Positions 34,525 to 45,300 of a stretch of DNA of 64,000 nucleotides are shown here, in pieces (within the stretch, counting starts at the first letter, position 1; each line of letters opens with the position of its first letter). The DNA is taken from positions 186,001 to 250,000 of the forward strand of contig JAALGZ010000013.1 in assembly GCA_015227615.1 (NCBI GenBank), read 5' to 3'. The notes below the pieces were generated by a model. It had not been told where the DNA came from and did no database searches. It saw only the letters and a program-made list of their open reading frames with translations. Origin of the DNA: Labyrinthula sp. Ha. Its lineage: Eukaryota; Sar; Bigyra; Labyrinthulida; Labyrinthulaceae. The position numbers and the translations under genes are program-made.

Positions 34525-35052
34525 TTAGTCGCTGTCCTCATCCTCTTCACTCTCTTCTTCCGACTCCTCGGTTTCTTCTTCGCTTTCTGTTTCACTCTCC
34601 TGGTCTTCTTCCTCCTCTTCCATTTTTTCTTTCAAATTACCTGCAATTCTATCAAGATCTTGTTGGCCAGTCGGCGTAAGCTTCCTTCCACCCTTTTCGG
34701 TTTTTTCAATTACGTTAATCTCTTCAAGTTGTTGTAAAATGTGTCTGATTAATCCTCGGCTTCCCTTTTGCCATCTTTCTTTCCTGCTTCCTCTGTTAGC
34801 TTTTCCACCAAAAGCTTTTGACAACCTTCCAACACCAGCTCCAGGTGACATATACAGTCTTCGTGCAATAGCTGCTGCTCGAACAAAATACCAATCAGCA
34901 CTTGCCGGTGGCAACTCTTTGAAAGGAGCAGTTTTTACAAGATCAACCCAAGGTGGTAGTTCAATTTTACCTTGTCGTTTTAAGTGATCTGCATATAAAT
35001 TTATGAATTGTGTAGGCGCAACATCTTTCACGCATGTTCCTCCGAATGACAT
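34525..35052 (-). CDS. RPS19: Ribosomal protein eS19 with acidic C-terminal tail
   Basis: The start is the ATG at 35052 (MSFGGTCVKDVAP); the frame is open upstream only through a TTG. The core (about 1–130) carries the eS19 hallmarks: KDVAPTQFI, PPWVDLVKT, KELPPASADWYFVRAAAIARRLY, GVGRLSKAFGG, RKERWQKGSRGLIRHILQQLE and GRKLTPTGQQDLDRIA. It belongs to the head of the 40S subunit and is needed for small-subunit maturation. Unlike typical eS19 of about 145 residues, it has an additional tail of about 40 residues made almost only of Glu, Ser, Asp and Thr. The gene is head to head with Elf1, with 145 bp between start codons. The acidic tail could be a casein-kinase-2 target; that is inference. Confidence 0.95.
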   Translation of the reverse strand: MSFGGTCVKDVAPTQFINLYADHLKRQGKIELPPWVDLVKTAPFKELPPASADWYFVRAAAIARRLYMSPGAGVGRLSKAFGGKANRGSRKERWQKGSRGLIRHILQQLEEINVIEKTEKGGRKLTPTGQQDLDRIAGNLKEKMEEEEEDQESETESEEETEESEEESEEDEDSD

Positions 35053-35197
35053 TTTCTTATCTTTTTGTTTGGTTTTCAATTATATTTTAGATTGCCCAAA
35101 ATAAATACTCTGTCTAATCTGGCCACCCTTTAATATTCAGAAAACTAATCCAACAAGAACTTCTCTTTCCTGGAAATAACGCGTATTTGAGTAAGAA
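35053..35197. promoter_or_regulatory. Putative bidirectional promoter of eS19 and Elf1 genes
   Basis: The two divergent ATG codons (35052 on - and 35198 on +) are 145 bp apart. Two genes of the expression machinery probably share this promoter. I see no clear TATA box. The call rests on geometry. Confidence 0.45.
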
Positions 35198-35597
35198 ATG
35201 GGAAGAAGAAAAAGAGCGCAGAAAATTATCAAAACCCAGAAAAAAGCTGTCGTAGCTAAGGTATTTAAATGCCCATTCTGCACTCACGAAGGTGCTGTTG
35301 AGTGCAAAATGTAAGCATTTGTTTTCTTGTTTAGTGCTTAGGAACAGGGGCAAGAAGATTGGCTCCTTAAGCTGTAGAATTTGTGGTGTGAAGTACGAGA
35401 CAGATATCAACTACCTTTCTGAACCGGTGGATGTCTTTTATGAATGGATCGATGCCAATGCTAAGCAACAGGAGGAAGACAGGAAAGCTGCGTTAGGTGA
35501 AGCAGATGACTATTCAGAGGACGAGGATGAAGTCGATGAGGAGAAGCAAAGATATGTTAAGCGACGACGTATAGACTCAGAATCAGATTCTGAATAG
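35198..35597 (+). CDS. ELOF1: Transcription elongation factor Elf1 (two exons, 31-nt intron)
   Basis: Exon 1 is 35198–35310 and exon 2 is 35342–35597, joined by removal of a 31-nt intron (GTAAGC … CTTAG); the product is 122 aa. It begins MGRRKRAQK and has the zinc-ribbon pairs CPFC (about residues 25–28) and CRIC (about 48–51), then the diagnostic INYLSEPVDVFYEWIDA. Elf1 binds RNA polymerase II and helps it pass nucleosomes and damaged DNA. The C-terminus is acidic with a KRRR-type basic patch, longer than in the human protein but like fungal and plant forms. A nearer AG (TTTAG at 35331–35334) would give a stop after one codon, so the distal AG must be used. Strong head-to-head linkage with eS19; convergent with P450. 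Confidence 0.93.
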
Positions 35598-35782
35598 TAT
35601 GTAGCGTCTTTCCGAAAGGTTTTGCTGAACTAACCTTAAGTTGTTTTCCTCTGTCGCCATTTAACATTTCTGGCAAATTTCATACTCGCATAATAAAGTA
35701 AAACCAGAGAATTGTTTGGCCAAGGCAATATAAGTTTAAAACGAAAGGGTTTCTTTTTTACATAAATTTGTTATACATTTAC

Positions 35783-37426
35783 CTAAACTCTAAGTGTTGG
35801 CTTTAAGAGCAGTTGGTGTGTAATTCCCTCTGGTCTTCTATTCTCCATTGCCATAGTCATCATCAAAGCTTCTCCCGTGAGTTCTTTTTCTCCTTCCTTA
35901 AGGTCAAAATGGAATTTATCAATGAGCATGAAAGTAAGAAGCTTGGCCTCAAAAATAGCCATATCTTTTCCTAAACAAAATCTATACCCAGCCTGAAACA
36001 CAGGAAATTCAAACATAGTTTTTTCCTTTTGTTTGAAGTCAATCCAGCGAGTTGGATCAAATTTCAATGCATTTGGAAAGAATTTCTCTGTTCTGCCCAC
36101 AGCATATGGCGAAAAACATAACTCAGTTCCTTTTGGGATAAAAATATTTTTCCCAGTGGCTGGATCAGGATACCAAAGATCTTTCAAAGATGTTTTCTGC
36201 TCATTAGGAACTGCTGGATGTAACCTTAAAGCTTCATAAATAGCACCATTCAAGTAAGGCAGATTTTCTGCTGATAATTCACTAACAGATGGTACATAGT
36301 CATTACCTCTTCCTTGCTTGAACGCTTTGATTTCTTCCAATAACTTGTCTTGTACATCCTTATTTTGAGTCAACTCATAAAATAACCAGGTTAAAGTACA
36401 AGCAGTTGTATCTCTACCTGCAATGGTAAAGTTCAGAACCACTTGTTTGATCAAGGTTGTAAACTCTTCTGTATCCCAATGCTCCTTAGGATAGGATTTC
36501 ATAAAGAATGAAATCAAATCAAACCTAGAGTCTATAGACTTGTCCCCTTTAATTTTTTCAACATATTCCTTGATATGATCATTTAAATTCTTCACTGCTG
36601 TTTTGAAAGGAACATTGTGGCTAGATGTAGCTCTAGCTATACCTTTAACAGCTTGATCCAAAGGAAATGGCAAGAAGTCAGCAGCACTAAATATTGGAAG
36701 AACCTCCTCAATAAGTTTCATCATCTCTCTATGCGCAGTATCGAACTGTACTGCATAAAAACTCATGTTAGAATCAACTGAGCTTACATCGTTGCCAAAA
36801 AAGAATTTCTCGATACTATCCATAGTGAAGCAGAAGAAAATATCTTGCATGTCAATATACTCACCATTTTTCGCCACAGAGGAAACTCGTTTTAAAACTT
36901 TTCTTCCCTTCTCCACAAATGTTGGATGCATTTTGCTCTGAAAGTTCTTTTTAGTGAAAATTTTTGAACCGAGTTTTCTTTGCATTTCCCATAATTTGTG
37001 CTTGACAGGAAAGTCATTCCCGTGGGTAACCACAAAGATTCCATTTTCTCCAAGAAACTCACCCATGAGCTGAAACACCATATCACGTGGTTTTGTTATA
37101 TTTTGAAACTCAGTTTTCAACATCCATTCAATACCTTCTGGGTTATGAAAAGTTAACGCGGGGTCAGGCAAACATCTTTTTGACATAGACGCATCTTTGT
37201 CTTCCCAGATCAGCTCAGCTAAATAGGAGTTTAAGTTTTCAACATTTCTCGCGAGATCCAAAGCAAAAACATCACTCAACGTTCCGGGGATATTTCTCCA
37301 GGCCAAGCTTGCACGGATTTGTTTTCTTACTCTTTTCCCAACTTTCAGCAGCATATGCAGTACTGCAAAGACGGCATAGTACTTGAGAGCTTTCTTCAAC
37401 ACAACTATAATTCTTTCTCTATTCAT
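35783..37426 (-). CDS. Cytochrome P450, clan 86-like (fatty-acid hydroxylase type)
   Basis: The start is the ATG at 37426 (MNRERIIVVLKK); the longer frame upstream begins only with CTG. It is 547 aa, with an N-terminal membrane anchor (about 5–30). Present are the I-helix oxygen-activation motif AGRDTTACTLTW, the K-helix EALRLHP (ExxR), the PERF-like region FDPTRWIDF and the haem loop FQAGYRFCLG, with the thiolate cysteine at about residue 484. The order and the AGRDTT/FPVFQAGYRFCLGKDMA wording resemble CYP86/CYP94/CYP704 enzymes, which hydroxylate fatty acids at the omega position. It is likely an ER-membrane protein that takes electrons from cytochrome P450 reductase. Substrate is inferred from the clan only. 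A repeated GC-rich stretch lies about 215 bp upstream of the start. Single exon. Confidence 0.92.
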   Translation of the reverse strand: MNRERIIVVLKKALKYYAVFAVLHMLLKVGKRVRKQIRASLAWRNIPGTLSDVFALDLARNVENLNSYLAELIWEDKDASMSKRCLPDPALTFHNPEGIEWMLKTEFQNITKPRDMVFQLMGEFLGENGIFVVTHGNDFPVKHKLWEMQRKLGSKIFTKKNFQSKMHPTFVEKGRKVLKRVSSVAKNGEYIDMQDIFFCFTMDSIEKFFFGNDVSSVDSNMSFYAVQFDTAHREMMKLIEEVLPIFSAADFLPFPLDQAVKGIARATSSHNVPFKTAVKNLNDHIKEYVEKIKGDKSIDSRFDLISFFMKSYPKEHWDTEEFTTLIKQVVLNFTIAGRDTTACTLTWLFYELTQNKDVQDKLLEEIKAFKQGRGNDYVPSVSELSAENLPYLNGAIYEALRLHPAVPNEQKTSLKDLWYPDPATGKNIFIPKGTELCFSPYAVGRTEKFFPNALKFDPTRWIDFKQKEKTMFEFPVFQAGYRFCLGKDMAIFEAKLLTFMLIDKFHFDLKEGEKELTGEALMMTMAMENRRPEGITHQLLLKPTLRV

Positions 37427-40400
37427 TATTAATTTGTCTGTTTTAATTTGGTTTTGTTTTAACAGCAAAATTCAGTCCTACTCTTTTTACTTCGATTAGA
37501 TTTCTTGTATAATACTTTAACTTTTAGACTTATTAAATTTAACCGCTAGTTGGGCATCTAAAAAAACATTCATAAATTTAATTTTATTAGGAATATATTA
37601 ATCCTATGTTCATTAAAGTGCACATTATATTTATTAAAAGAGCCGCTGTTTTGGCCGCTTTTTTGGCCGCTTTTTGGCGGCTTTAACGGGGCTTTGTAGG
37701 AAAGAAAATAATAACTCATTATCACTTGAATTAGTCGTCAATTATAGAATCCTTGGGCAATTCATAACAAAGAGCTTAGTTTCTTTACTCTCAACATAAA
37801 CTAGACGAGTTGACAGTGGAAGATACTTTATTTTAATCTCTAGGTGATTCGTGGCTTTCCATAAGAAAAGCCATTCGTTCTTAGAACCTGCCTGTTACTG
37901 GAAGACCAAACATTATCTTCAATGACTGTTGGCAGAAAAGTTTAAAACTATGAAAAGAATTTCGGATAAGTTAATCATGATTAAAATTCTCTTACAAAGA
38001 CAATAAATCGAAGTAATGTTGCACTAACGGCATACGGAACCTTATATCTTCAATTTTTCGAGGTTTTCTGAATCAGAGGTCCATAATTATCAGCATGTTG
38101 TTACCCCAACTAAATTTTAGTCTGTTCCGATTGCAGCTAAGCCTTAATATCTTGTTTTCAAATCCAAGTGACACCAGGAATAAGGATTCACTGGAATTTT
38201 TTGGCTTATGGTCTGAGTTTGATGGGGGTCATACAGACTTGGGTTAGAAATAAAGAACTTTGAGTCAAAATGTATAATTAATATAACTGGATTTGAATTA
38301 TTGGTTCCATTAATAATTTCCGGTGAAGCAATCCACAAGCAGAACCGCTTACGGATAATGTGGAATGAGTAATAGTCGACCTGAAGTATGAGCTTACTTC
38401 ATGAGCTACAGTGACAAAGCGTCGAAACTGTTGCGTTGAATAAAAGTTCTAATATTGAGCTGGGACTAAAGTATGTGCTTTGGTGTTACAGATCTACAAT
38501 GACCGGTTATTGAATCAATAGCTCATGCTGAGATGAAATTAAATAAACTAATCGCAAGACCTCTAACTTTTGTTTCATATTGTGCAGGATAGTGCCACAT
38601 CTCCACGGTTTGCACAAGATACAAGTAAAGGTTGATCGTGTCAGTCCTCTATTGTTCCTTATTAACTTGTTCTACAACTAGCGATATTTCCTAAAAAAGA
38701 GATGGAATCATTTACCTGTACAAATGAAATGAAAACGTAAACACAAAATAACAAATGGCTTGGCTTGACGAGAATTGACACCATTACAATAACAGATAAA
38801 GGAGGTGACTTAAAGAGTATCTAATACAATAAGAAGTTTAAAATAACGGTGTCAAAGGGGAAAACCTCAAAATACCCTCCATAAAAAATAAATAATCTTT
38901 TTTTCGTATTCGTCCACTATAATATGTATACATCCGTGTGCTCATGTCCAGGTGTTGGTTCAAGTGCATAAACTATATGTCAAAGATATAATATTTGCAG
39001 TACGAAATCTGATATGCGTATTTGAAGTTTTTTTATTGAAAATAAATCTTATCGATTGTAGGATGCACTTAGGTTTTGAAAAGAGATCCAATAAGTGTAG
39101 TAGAAAATTCCTGGCTATTTTTTTTAATGAAAAGTAGCTTCGCAAACACCACACTTTGGTAGTCTAGTTTAGTATGATTGAATCCATGAAAAAGGAACCT
39201 TGCGATGCATGAGGCATGCTACAGTTCTCAAGAATAGTTGGTAAGTATGTTAATAAAACTTAATCAACAATTCTTACAAGTACTTAACACAGAAATAAGC
39301 TGAGATTATATTAAGGTTATTAGCCTTTAACAGCTTCTAAGTCAACATAGACAGCTGCTAGATGGGTACCATTAGTAGGGACAGAATGCCCCTTTGCTGA
39401 TAGTTGCTTCATTACAATATTCTTACTAACTGTCCCTGATATATTCCCACTTGCATTATTGCTTGACAAAGAAAGACTCACAAGCAGAGTAAAGTCTGAA
39501 TCATATGAAAAAAGTTAAAGCCTTAAAATTCATATTTCTAATCCAAAGCATAATTCAAACCAGTTCATTAAAAATGGCTCTTATCATGATGCATGCCGAG
39601 CCAGAAGAATACAATTTTGAAAAGGTAGTTTGAAACATCATAGGTTGAAGATACCCCAAATTAGTATTTGCCACCTACTAATGGTTGGATTAAAAAAAAT
39701 GAGGTGAACCTATATTCTTGTACAATTTTCCATGTGACTTGCAGTTTCCAATTAGTTGGTACAGCTAGCAACAGAGTGAAATTTTTCCTTGAAGTCATAG
39801 AGAGGCAACAAGAAAATGATCGTAATTTTTTTAGGAATATGCGAAAGCTTAAGAGCCATGACATTTTTTTAAGCGTGACTGAAAGTCTCTCATTCGATTT
39901 AATACTGTAGCGTTAAATAACTTACAAAAAATACTTTTAGGTATGACAAATCACAGAGGATTCCGCCATTTAAAAAAGGATCTATTTTGGTCTTCTACTC
40001 AAGATAGACAACTTACACCACTACAAGAAGAAATACTTTATTGGAACAATCAATCTATCTAAGCCATACGTTGATATGTGCTTTCATTTAACATCTGTTT
40101 TCTATTTTAAAAGACCTTGCTATATACCATGAAAAGTGGCCATAAATAAAACTATACAAAGCAAAATAAAGTACTAAGAGCTTTTTTGCCTAATTAGCCT
40201 AAAGTCTTAGCTGCACCTTTGCATACTTATACATCTGCACCAAAGTACCTCTTAACATAGAAAAAGCAAGCCAGCTTGATATTATTGTATCAATTACAAC
40301 AGTTTTTGAAGCTACGCTTCTTAAGAATTATGTTTGAGCTCATTATTTTCTATATTGGAGGACTAGTCGTTAAAAACTCTTCTAATAGCGTGCAATAGCG

Positions 40401-40921
40401 ATAAAGCAGATAACTTTTGAATTTTAGTAATCCGTTCCAAATTCTGCACCATTACCCCACAATTATCACTTTGCGATGTATTTTCTTTGATTCAAGCTTC
40501 TTATGTCTTAGAGCGTTACCATCATTGTTTCGCGTGAGACGCCTATTGAAAGGTGTACAGATTTTGTATCATTTGAATTTTTCATAAAGCTTTGACACTT
40601 TTTGACCTCTTTTTTCCAAAATAGAAAGTGAGTGTTCTCTTGCATATATAGAAAGGTTCTAAGGTCATGCACGAAGCAGTCTCTCAAGGAACACGGGTCT
40701 TTCTTAAACTTCTTCTCAGAGATTGAAAATTTTTGGTGATATAGTATATAATTTTCCTATAAAATAATTAAATCTTTTAAAACTAAGTCATAAGTATTGC
40801 TTCTTCTATTCTTAGAGAAAGGTCTAGTGAGTAAAGCAGATCCCAGGAAGTCAAATAACTTGATATGGAAGTTAATATCTAATCTAATTTATATCCACAA
40901 ATCGATAATTATCCAGGCTCT
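37427..40921. other. Intergenic region, about 3.5 kb
   Basis: It holds the upstream region of the P450 gene (-) and of the membrane-protein gene at 40922 (+). Apart from the GC-rich repeat at 37642–37697 I see no gene, RNA or mobile element. Short open frames (for example 38952–39137 and 39668–39910) look random. Confidence 0.5.
37642..37697. repeat. Short GC-rich TTTTGGCCGC repeat with hairpin
   Basis: Three imperfect copies of TTTTGGCCGC/GCCGCTTTT occur in 56 bp of otherwise very AT-rich DNA, ending in GCCGC-TTTTT-GGCGGC, which can fold as a hairpin. It lies about 215 bp upstream of the P450 start codon. It may be a promoter element or a small tandem repeat. Confidence 0.5.
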
Positions 40922-42142
40922 ATGAATTATGCTAAGAGTATTTGGTTTGGGTTTATTAAATTAATAGATTACGTTCTTTAGAACCACTACAAGATTGTAT
41001 CTAGGTATCCCTTTCCTGTTGCTCATTTTAAACTCTGGGTTAGCTTCGTTGAATACAACTACCTTCTCCCAAGGGAAAGATAAGCCTTCTATAAGTGACC
41101 TTGCCTTGTCTTACTCATCTACAGCTGAAAAAATGGTTAGACATTATTAGATACGTCCTTTGCTACTCGGAGTTCAGCAATATCTACTTTCCGACACCAA
41201 CGAACTTGCAAAAGTTGTCACCTTTTCTTCTACAACTTAATGAAGTAATAAAGCTAAATAAGGAGCAAAGAAACGCAACTTTTACGTCTATGGTTTATCC
41301 AATAGATACAGATGCTAACCTACTTTCCAGTAATAATATAGTTTACGAAATGTTACACATCTATCAATTAACCGACAACTAAATCTGGAACAGTTTAAAG
41401 TCCCAAAATTTCTTTGTGCTAGAAATACGGGAAAAAAGAGAACCCGTTACAACCTACTCTAAACCCAACTAAACAAATGTTAAAAGAATACTGTAGCAAC
41501 TTCTCTTGTTGTTTATCTAACTGTGCCTCTGGGGAAAATCCTGAAGACTGTTTTCTTTTTTGTGCAAACCTTTGGAAGTATGAACATAAGCACGATTTTG
41601 TAGCAGTACGAGAGAGAAACAAAAGGAGTCGTCAAAAACCTTTGCTGAAAAAGAAATTTAATACTGAAGCAGAAGAAGCGCTTTTCCCAAACCATCAGCT
41701 CAGCACTAGGAATTATTTGAGGTCAATGGACCGTTCATCCACCAGGTCACTGATAGAGCTTCCTTTTAAGTTTGACTCCCAAAAAGGGAAAATTATTGTT
41801 ATATCGGTGATATCATTGGTAGTATTATTTTTCATTATAGGTTTCTGCAAGTTAAGAAGAGCTAGAATGAACCGTAATAGAAGTAAGCGCTTTTTTGAAC
41901 CAATTGTGGTGGATACTAATCTGCCACTTGTTCGCGGAGATTCTCAATTTGATTTGCCGACTTTGCAGAGAATAAGTTCTGAGAAATCCGTACTTGCAAC
42001 AAAGAACGAAGATGTCACTGACTCGTTTGACCAAAGTGCAAAAGTAAAAAATGCGGGAAGCAATCCAGTGTTCATGTTTGCACCTGATTTGGGAAGAGTA
42101 AAAAAAAATGTCGAAGGCCCACCTATGAGAATGGAGTTTTAA
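40922..42142 (+). CDS. Predicted type I single-pass membrane protein (four short-intron exons)
   Basis: My model: exons 40922–40950, 40982–41094, 41141–41340 and 41423–42142, 353 aa. Intron 1 is 31 nt (GTTTAT … TTTAG), intron 2 46 nt (GTGACC … GTTAG), intron 3 82 nt (GTTTAC … GCTAG); all phases close. Exon 1–2 give MNYAKSIWFG followed by a clear signal peptide core (LGIPFLLLILNSGLAS). The outer part has N-glycosylation sites and a cysteine-rich patch (CSNFSCC … CASG … DCFLFC). A transmembrane helix (IIVISVISLVVLFFIIGF) is followed by a basic stop-transfer stretch and a Ser-rich cytosolic tail. No family recognised. The last exon (from the ATG at 41477) is the surest part; the second junction has alternatives. 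Convergent with ATM, 225 bp between stops. Confidence 0.5.
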
Positions 42143-42367
42143 GGGATAAGTTCTATGAACTGATATGGACCAACTCAATAACGTGAGAAAATTAAAACAG
42201 ATTAAATTTTTGAGAAGTAAAAGAACTGAACTCAAGAGATGTATTCTTCATACAACATCTATGGTTTTGAAACCCTTGTCAATCTTCATCTTCACCTTCC
42301 TTGGTTGGGCTTCTAGGTTGTAATAGAAGGACATCTCAAAGTGTGCACCTTCAATAAAAAAAATACA

Positions 42368-45300
42368 CTAGACAAAGGCTCCCCAGCCCGCATACATCTT
42401 TGAAAGGGTCTTCTTGTCTGTGGCTTCTCGAATCAAGGACCTAACCTGAGTGGGAACGTCAAATTTTTGACCAGAGGGGTTATGATTTCCAAGCAACTTT
42501 TCCTTTACAACCGTTAGAGCTCTTTGTGCAACCGCATTAGTAGAAGCTTGTTCCACGACATCGCCTTCATCCTCAATTAACTCGATTTCATCTGTATAGC
42601 TAAATATATCCTCGTTCCTATCTGATTTTTCTAACAGGTCTTTAGGTGTTACGAGCCACTGGTAGAAAGGATCGTGTAGAAAAACGTCGCAAATGGTTAG
42701 TATAATCTCAAAATTTTTTCGCATAAGGTCAAGCACTTTTTCGGAACAAAGTTGAAATGTACCAGCAGTTCCAGTAAAACCAAAACCATCAACAATGTCT
42801 GGGGTTAGACGAAATGGCACCATCTCTGGAACACGTAGAAGTTTAGATCGGTCAAACACAAAGCCAAAATCAATGTGGACCACCTCAGCATTGCTCTTAT
42901 CGACTAGAATATTCTGGGTATGTCGATCACCAATACCAACAACATACCCTACCATGGAGGCGGTGGCTGTTGACCTTGCAAAAGATTTCCTTAAATCATA
43001 CCAGCAGTCCATGTCAACGGAGTTTTCCACGAAGAAATTATTAAAAACTGGCGGATAGTGGGTACAAACTTTGTTGTAGGCTTCTAATTTTTCATGCTCA
43101 TGTTTCTCAACAAGTGCTTCGAGCGCATCTTTTTGTTTTAGCTTATTCTTATTTCCAGACCCTGTTTTTCTATATTTTCTAGCATGACTCTGCATCTCTT
43201 CTCCAGCTTTTTTTGCCACTGATTGTAGCAACGAGACACATTTATAAAAACTCCAATGATTCTTCTTGTTGTGTCGGGAGTGGGCGCAACTTTCGCCTGC
43301 ATTTTTTCGTAAAGGCCCATGTAGATAGTCACCAAAAGAAATTGTGTTTCTAGCAAACTCAATTAAACCAACTTCGTGTGTCAAGGGCACAATATTATAG
43401 GTTCGCAGAGAAAGCTTTCTATTTCGGGTTTCTGGGCTATCGATTAGCAATTCGTTAAAGAGCCTGAACAGCTGCTCCATAATAGCATCGTCTTTTAGAG
43501 CGTCACCTAAACTAAAAGAAAACAAGCTACGTACCTCCTTTTACTATGATTTTGTACAGCTTCCCATCATTACCAGGTATCTTTAAGATCTTAGGGCGAC
43601 TTCTTCCACTAGGAGAGATAACGTATTCTTGGGTTAAGAACGACTTATTCATAAAGACAGGTTTTTCTTTGTAATCACCTCCAGTTATCGCAATATCGAG
43701 TGCAGGTACTGGAATCAAATTAAAGCTGATTTTGTTCAGCAAGGCCTTCACTTTTGGAACATTTGTTACCTTGAATACCCCAGTGTCGTCGGCGTCGTGT
43801 TTGTACATTCCAAGTCGAATCATGGCATTGTAGAAATTTCTGTGTGCAGCTATATGAGCCCCAAGCTTGTGATTGCTTGAGAGGGCACCAACGATTACTT
43901 CCTGCACAGATGCTTTACCCTCAGCGTCCGGCATTGTGTTCTCAGCGTACAACAGAATTGGGGTCATTGAAAAAGGATATTGCTCCATAAGTTTTTCCAA
44001 CATGAGTTGAATACTAACACTGAACTTTTCGCCGAAGATTTCATCACTGTTCAAGCTCTTCCTCACATAGGGGGAGAGATATGGGAGCATTTGATTTACA
44101 ACCATCAATAACAATCGTACAGGAATTGTTGAAGTTTTGTTATCATCTTGAATGAATAACTCGACCATTTTTGTATTTATTTTTTCATGCATATAGTTCT
44201 TGAACCACACGGAAAACAATCGAAACAAAGCTGGAACAGTTGGCCAGTTGACAGGTACATTTTTCAAATAGGTGCCAAAGAACTGAATACATGCGAGCAC
44301 ACATCGTGACCTCAGCTGTGTCTTCAAAACTTCTTCTTTAGTTATATTTGCTAAATCTTTGCGCAAGTAATTTAGACGTTCTCGAGCCGCCTTCTTTTGT
44401 TTGGGACATGCAGTATTTCTTGACAAAGCTTGAACAACTTCTATGGTTCTTTCTATTGCTTCAATATGTAACTGGTTAGAGTCACCACGATCTTTCAGCT
44501 TTTTCTCAAAAGTTTCTAACGTGTTGAAAAAATGATTGGCTAGTTTTAGGTTCGACGAAGCTGCCATTTCAATGTTTTCAGGGCTGCCTGCTTGTTCAAG
44601 GTAGCCAAAAGATTCAGCGAAGAGTGTTGTCTTATAAGAGTTTGAGACAGCATCCTTATCTTCCAAGTTCCAGAAAACCTGCAAAATCGTTGAACAAGCA
44701 CGCGCCTGCATCAACTCCTGATTCTCATTAAGTACTTGGGTATTCAGAATACTGATGGAATCGCTTAGATCACTCACTAACTTGGAGGCGAGTTCATTTC
44801 TACCTATACCCCTAAGATATTGTGCTTGATAAAGCTTTATGGAAGCAGAAACAGCAGTTTCATATGAGCCAGATCCAATGAAGTTGTTAGCTCGCTTTCT
44901 TGTCAATTCCAAGGCACTAAATACAGCAGGGCAAAGATTATACAATCTTGCACGAAGAAGTAACCGGAGCACGACAACATACTTATCAAAGATGAGTTTT
45001 TGAACTTCAACATTGGATGAGTCTGAAGTTAACGCAATAGACCGTAAAATCCTTGGGACCAATTCTTGAAATAACTCTACGGATGCTGTTGCGGCCTTGA
45101 GGTTCCATAAGGCGGAAGGCAGTTTAGCTGCAAAAAAGTTTCGTAAATCTTTTACACTCCAGTTAGTTTTTTTTTTCGATGAGGTTTTGATATCTTCTGC
45201 GAGAGACTTAAACATCTGCGTAGCAACTAGGTGTCTCAACAAGTTACTATAGGCTTGATTTTGATGAGAGGGAATAAGTTTTGGTCCGTATCGTGATGGT

